Position numbers and translations under genes: made by a program
The notes under the pieces: model-generated
Told to the model about the DNA's origin: nothing
What the model saw: only the letters and a program-made list of their open reading frames with translations
The model's database searches: none
Part shown: positions 62,801-64,000 of the stretch, in pieces
Position numbering within the stretch: position 1 is the first letter of the stretch
Layout: every line of letters starts with the position of its first letter
DNA from: an uncultured Methanospirillum sp.
Lineage (GTDB): Archaea > Halobacteriota > Methanomicrobia > Methanomicrobiales > Methanospirillaceae
Direction of reading: 5' to 3'
NCBI RefSeq assembly: GCF_963668475.1
Contig: NZ_OY764544.1
Coordinates: 2,418,001 to 2,482,000, forward strand
Length of the DNA stretch: 64,000 nt

Positions 62801-64000
62801 TGTATCAGTGAAATCGATTGTCAGGTTGTTTGTCTGCCTATCGATGAATTGCTGATAGGTAAAGTCAGCAGTGATATCGGTGCAGGATACGATGACTGTT
62901 CCAACCTTTGTATCAGTATTTCCACAGTCATTGGCAGCGTGCAGGCTTACTGTGTACGTGCCGGCCCTGGTATATCGGTGGGTTACATTATAACTGGATG
63001 TTGTATCGGTGTATTCTCCATCTCCGAAAGTCCAGTTCCAGTATGTTGCATTGGCAGGGTTTGTGATGTTGAAGGTAACTGAGTGACCTGATGTAATAGA
63101 ACTGGAAAGTGGCGTGAAATCTGCTGAAACACTCTTACATGAACCGTTGAATATCAGTTTGTGAATACTATCTGATTTTCCACAATCGTTGCTTATGGAC
63201 AGCGTTGCAGTGTATGGGGCTACCTCAGGATAATGGTGAGTTATCAGCTTTCCAGAAGCATTCCACTCGGCTTTGTTCCAGATGGTGGAGACACCGTCTC
63301 CAAAGTCCCATCTCCACGAGGTAATATTGTCTGAATTGTATGATGTGTCGGTAAAAGTTGCATTATAGGCAGTGGTATCTGTGACAAATTCAAATCCTGC
63401 TGTGATATCCGGGCAGTACCGGGTGACACGTACAGTCTTTGTTATCGTGTCACTGACTCCACAACTGTTTGTGACAGTGAGAGTTACCTCATAGTCACCT
63501 TCTCCGGTGAACTGATGATAGACGATATCTCCTGTTTCTGTAGATCCATCATCGCTAAACGTCCAGATTCGCGATGTTATGTCCGCATTGCTCACTGATG
63601 TGTTGGTAAATGTGTAGTAATACTCATAGGTAGAGTTCAGGGAGAACGTGAAATCGGCAGTTACCGGTATTGTTGCAACTTTTATTTTTTTAGATGTACT
63701 ATCTGATTTGCAGGTAGTATCTGACGATTTAACTGTAAGAGAAACTGTTTTTTCTCCACAACCTGTGTATGGATGTGATGGGTTTTGCAGTGTAGAATTT
63801 GTACTGTCTCCAAAATCCCAGTACCAGTCGGTAATGCTTGAGACCGGTGTTGATTCATCAGTGAATTCGAACGTACCCTGTGAATTTGGAGTCTCTGAAG
63901 CACTGAATGCTGCAGAGATATTGCAACAATTAATATCTACTGTATGGGCAATTGAGCAGTAATTTCCGTCTTCATACACAACATTGGCAAAAATATCGTA
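59876..64000 (-). CDS. giant PKD-repeat surface protein (5' end outside window)
   Basis: An open frame of 1,374 codons continues past the right edge, so start and signal peptide are not seen. At least twelve PKD domains can be counted from their W-x-[WF]-x-[FY]-[GS]-D cores (WYWDFGDS, WRWDFGDG, WNWTFGDG, WTWNFGDG, WFWNFGDG, WHWDFGDG, WRWYFGDG and others). They largely alternate between two types, one starting 'C--I/V-A-F-F/Y' with a W-N/D-x-x-x-W insertion, the other 'S/C--V-A-F-PL'. Each repeat has a cysteine pair (NNCGLS/NDCGKS and the next repeat's leading C). Near the C-terminus are two InlB_B-like repeats (AGTGGTISPAGN) and a carboxypeptidase-regulatory-like domain (VTNSTTGSPMSHVRLELYQN). 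Likely a long extracellular stalk or adhesin. Confidence 0.88.
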   Translation of the reverse strand, partial: YDIFANVVYEDGNYCSIAHTVDINCCNISAAFSASETPNSQGTFEFTDESTPVSSITDWYWDFGDSTNSTLQNPSHPYTGCGEKTVSLTVKSSDTTCKSDSTSKKIKVATIPVTADFTFSLNSTYEYYYTFTNTSVSNADITSRIWTFSDDGSTETGDIVYHQFTGEGDYEVTLTVTNSCGVSDTITKTVRVTRYCPDITAGFEFVTDTTAYNATFTDTSYNSDNITSWRWDFGDGVSTIWNKAEWNASGKLITHHYPEVAPYTATLSISNDCGKSDSIHKLIFNGSCKSVSADFTPLSSSITSGHSVTFNITNPANATYWNWTFGDGEYTDTTSSYNVTHRYTRAGTYTVSLHAANDCGNTDTKVGTVIVSCTDITADFTYQQFIDRQTNNLTIDFTDTSYNTSIINFWRWDYGDGSYATWNWTQWSEADHKISHTYPEFAPYTAKLTVDSDCGATNYTHKLIYNGTPCSEVLANFSPLYVEDKAPREITFTDLTPNATNWTWNFGDGYTSDIQNPTHIFNSSGRYAVSLTATNNCGLSGTKIGTVNLSCPNVSASFGFEYLAIDSATDNLTILFNDTSNDYGRSNISSWTWTFGDGTKTTWDKTAWQSAAGRIIHKYPDVASYTAMLEIANECGSTDWTSRLIYNGSCSSNFSVNFSPLESNGTPPLPVQYIEKTINVTSWFWNFGDGLSSEEQNPIHTYTQSGLYAVTLTGYNSCGLSKQQTGYVNVTCPGVTADYGYQYLAANTTTNNLTVSFTDLSQGHGNNITQWTWDFGDGSTTTWDKAAWQTAAGQVTHKFPSLTTYLVGLTVQNTCGSKDNVQKLIYNGSECPDIIANFTPLYVNDTAPVVVNFKDLTTGSPTRWHWDFGDGSYSELVRNGTITTGDISHKYTTVGHYLVTLIPTSDCGKSGVKSGYVDVQCSNVSIDFAYVVNNPDSEDPLDVTFTITEPSDPVEFAKITEWTWLFGDGTASHEANPTHIYPTRDQYTVMLFGENNCGNQGQNIRLIQLDCENITPWFNVTPQSGPVPLTVTFTENSTPHNKIKAWRWYFGDGGYYYTTDAQNPAPSSHTYSVAGLYNITLKVQNECTQIFSMNRTVQVKPTYVISATAGTGGTISPAGNTTVTEGDSLLYTIVSNTCYGIKDVLVDNLSVGAVSSYSFTNVQANHTINASFEPTGPYTISASSYYMAPATGYTYIPTTGKISPEGLTYVTCGGTQSYTMIDAFSFDKVDYELSDVAIDGEVVGPINPYTFNNVIRNHTIVSYYAPTCFFVQGLVTNSTTGSPMSHVRLELYQNASPDIFLWYSYTNQTGYYKIPNMVYNAARRYDVYIGNNSPTWKTMSSNLEGTTSSGVWNWRIQFNPGSKCKRFLNWTGTA

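Overview
The window looks like the chromosome of a methanogenic archaeon, most likely of the order Methanomicrobiales. This is inferred from gene content, not from a marker gene. The signs are a dense set of PAS-rich histidine kinases with the 'RHDILN' H-box, a complete AhbABCD siroheme-to-heme gene set, several iron-sulfur flavoproteins, a rubredoxin, very large PKD and beta-helix surface proteins, archaeal TATA boxes and T-run terminators. No rRNA, tRNA or CRISPR array was seen.

Layout. 1-2 kb: two divergent membrane proteins of unknown function. 2-17.2 kb: a signalling island of seven large sensor or regulator genes (REC-PocR-PAS; SBP-PAS with a kinase-dead tail; a REC-multi-PAS kinase broken by an amber codon and a frameshift; a 7TM-PAS-PAS kinase; a classic PAS-HisKA kinase; two REC-PAS kinases). 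It is interrupted by an iron-sulfur flavoprotein. An eighth member lies at 19.2 kb beyond an MFS exporter and rubredoxin. None carries a DNA-binding output domain. 20-29.6 kb: redox and envelope genes (thioredoxin-CcdA fusion, rubredoxin-flavodoxin fusion, exported CARDB-like protein with FtsX and LolD-type ABC subunits, PNPOx-like protein, a probably abundant secreted protein, another flavin reductase). 29.7-35.2 kb: the overlapping ahbD-ahbA-ahbB-ahbC operon, converging on katG, so heme supply sits beside a heme enzyme. 35.5-45.5 kb: secreted proteins, an ACS-type MFS permease, a 923-residue beta-helix/PKD protein, an orphan Sfp-type phosphopantetheinyl transferase and a SulP/STAS permease.

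45.5-53.1 kb is a rearranged surface-protein locus. A 5'-truncated, twice-frameshifted gene remnant carries a 1.08-kb segment that recurs as a direct repeat inside a 1,902-codon gene downstream. Between the copies lie about 2.5 kb of AT-rich DNA that supply a subtilase-like N-terminal half whose catalytic histidine appears replaced. The downstream gene therefore looks like a recombination chimera.

53.1-59.8 kb looks like an integrated element: a decayed KilA-N gene, a DUF2164 gene behind a 10-bp inverted repeat, a primase-helicase with its overlapping partner, a nuclease-like protein with degraded active-site positions, and a divergent three-gene cassette led by a palindrome at its predicted transcription start. 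The window ends inside a giant minus-strand protein built of at least twelve PKD repeats. Two families of dispersed intergenic repeats are scattered through the window.
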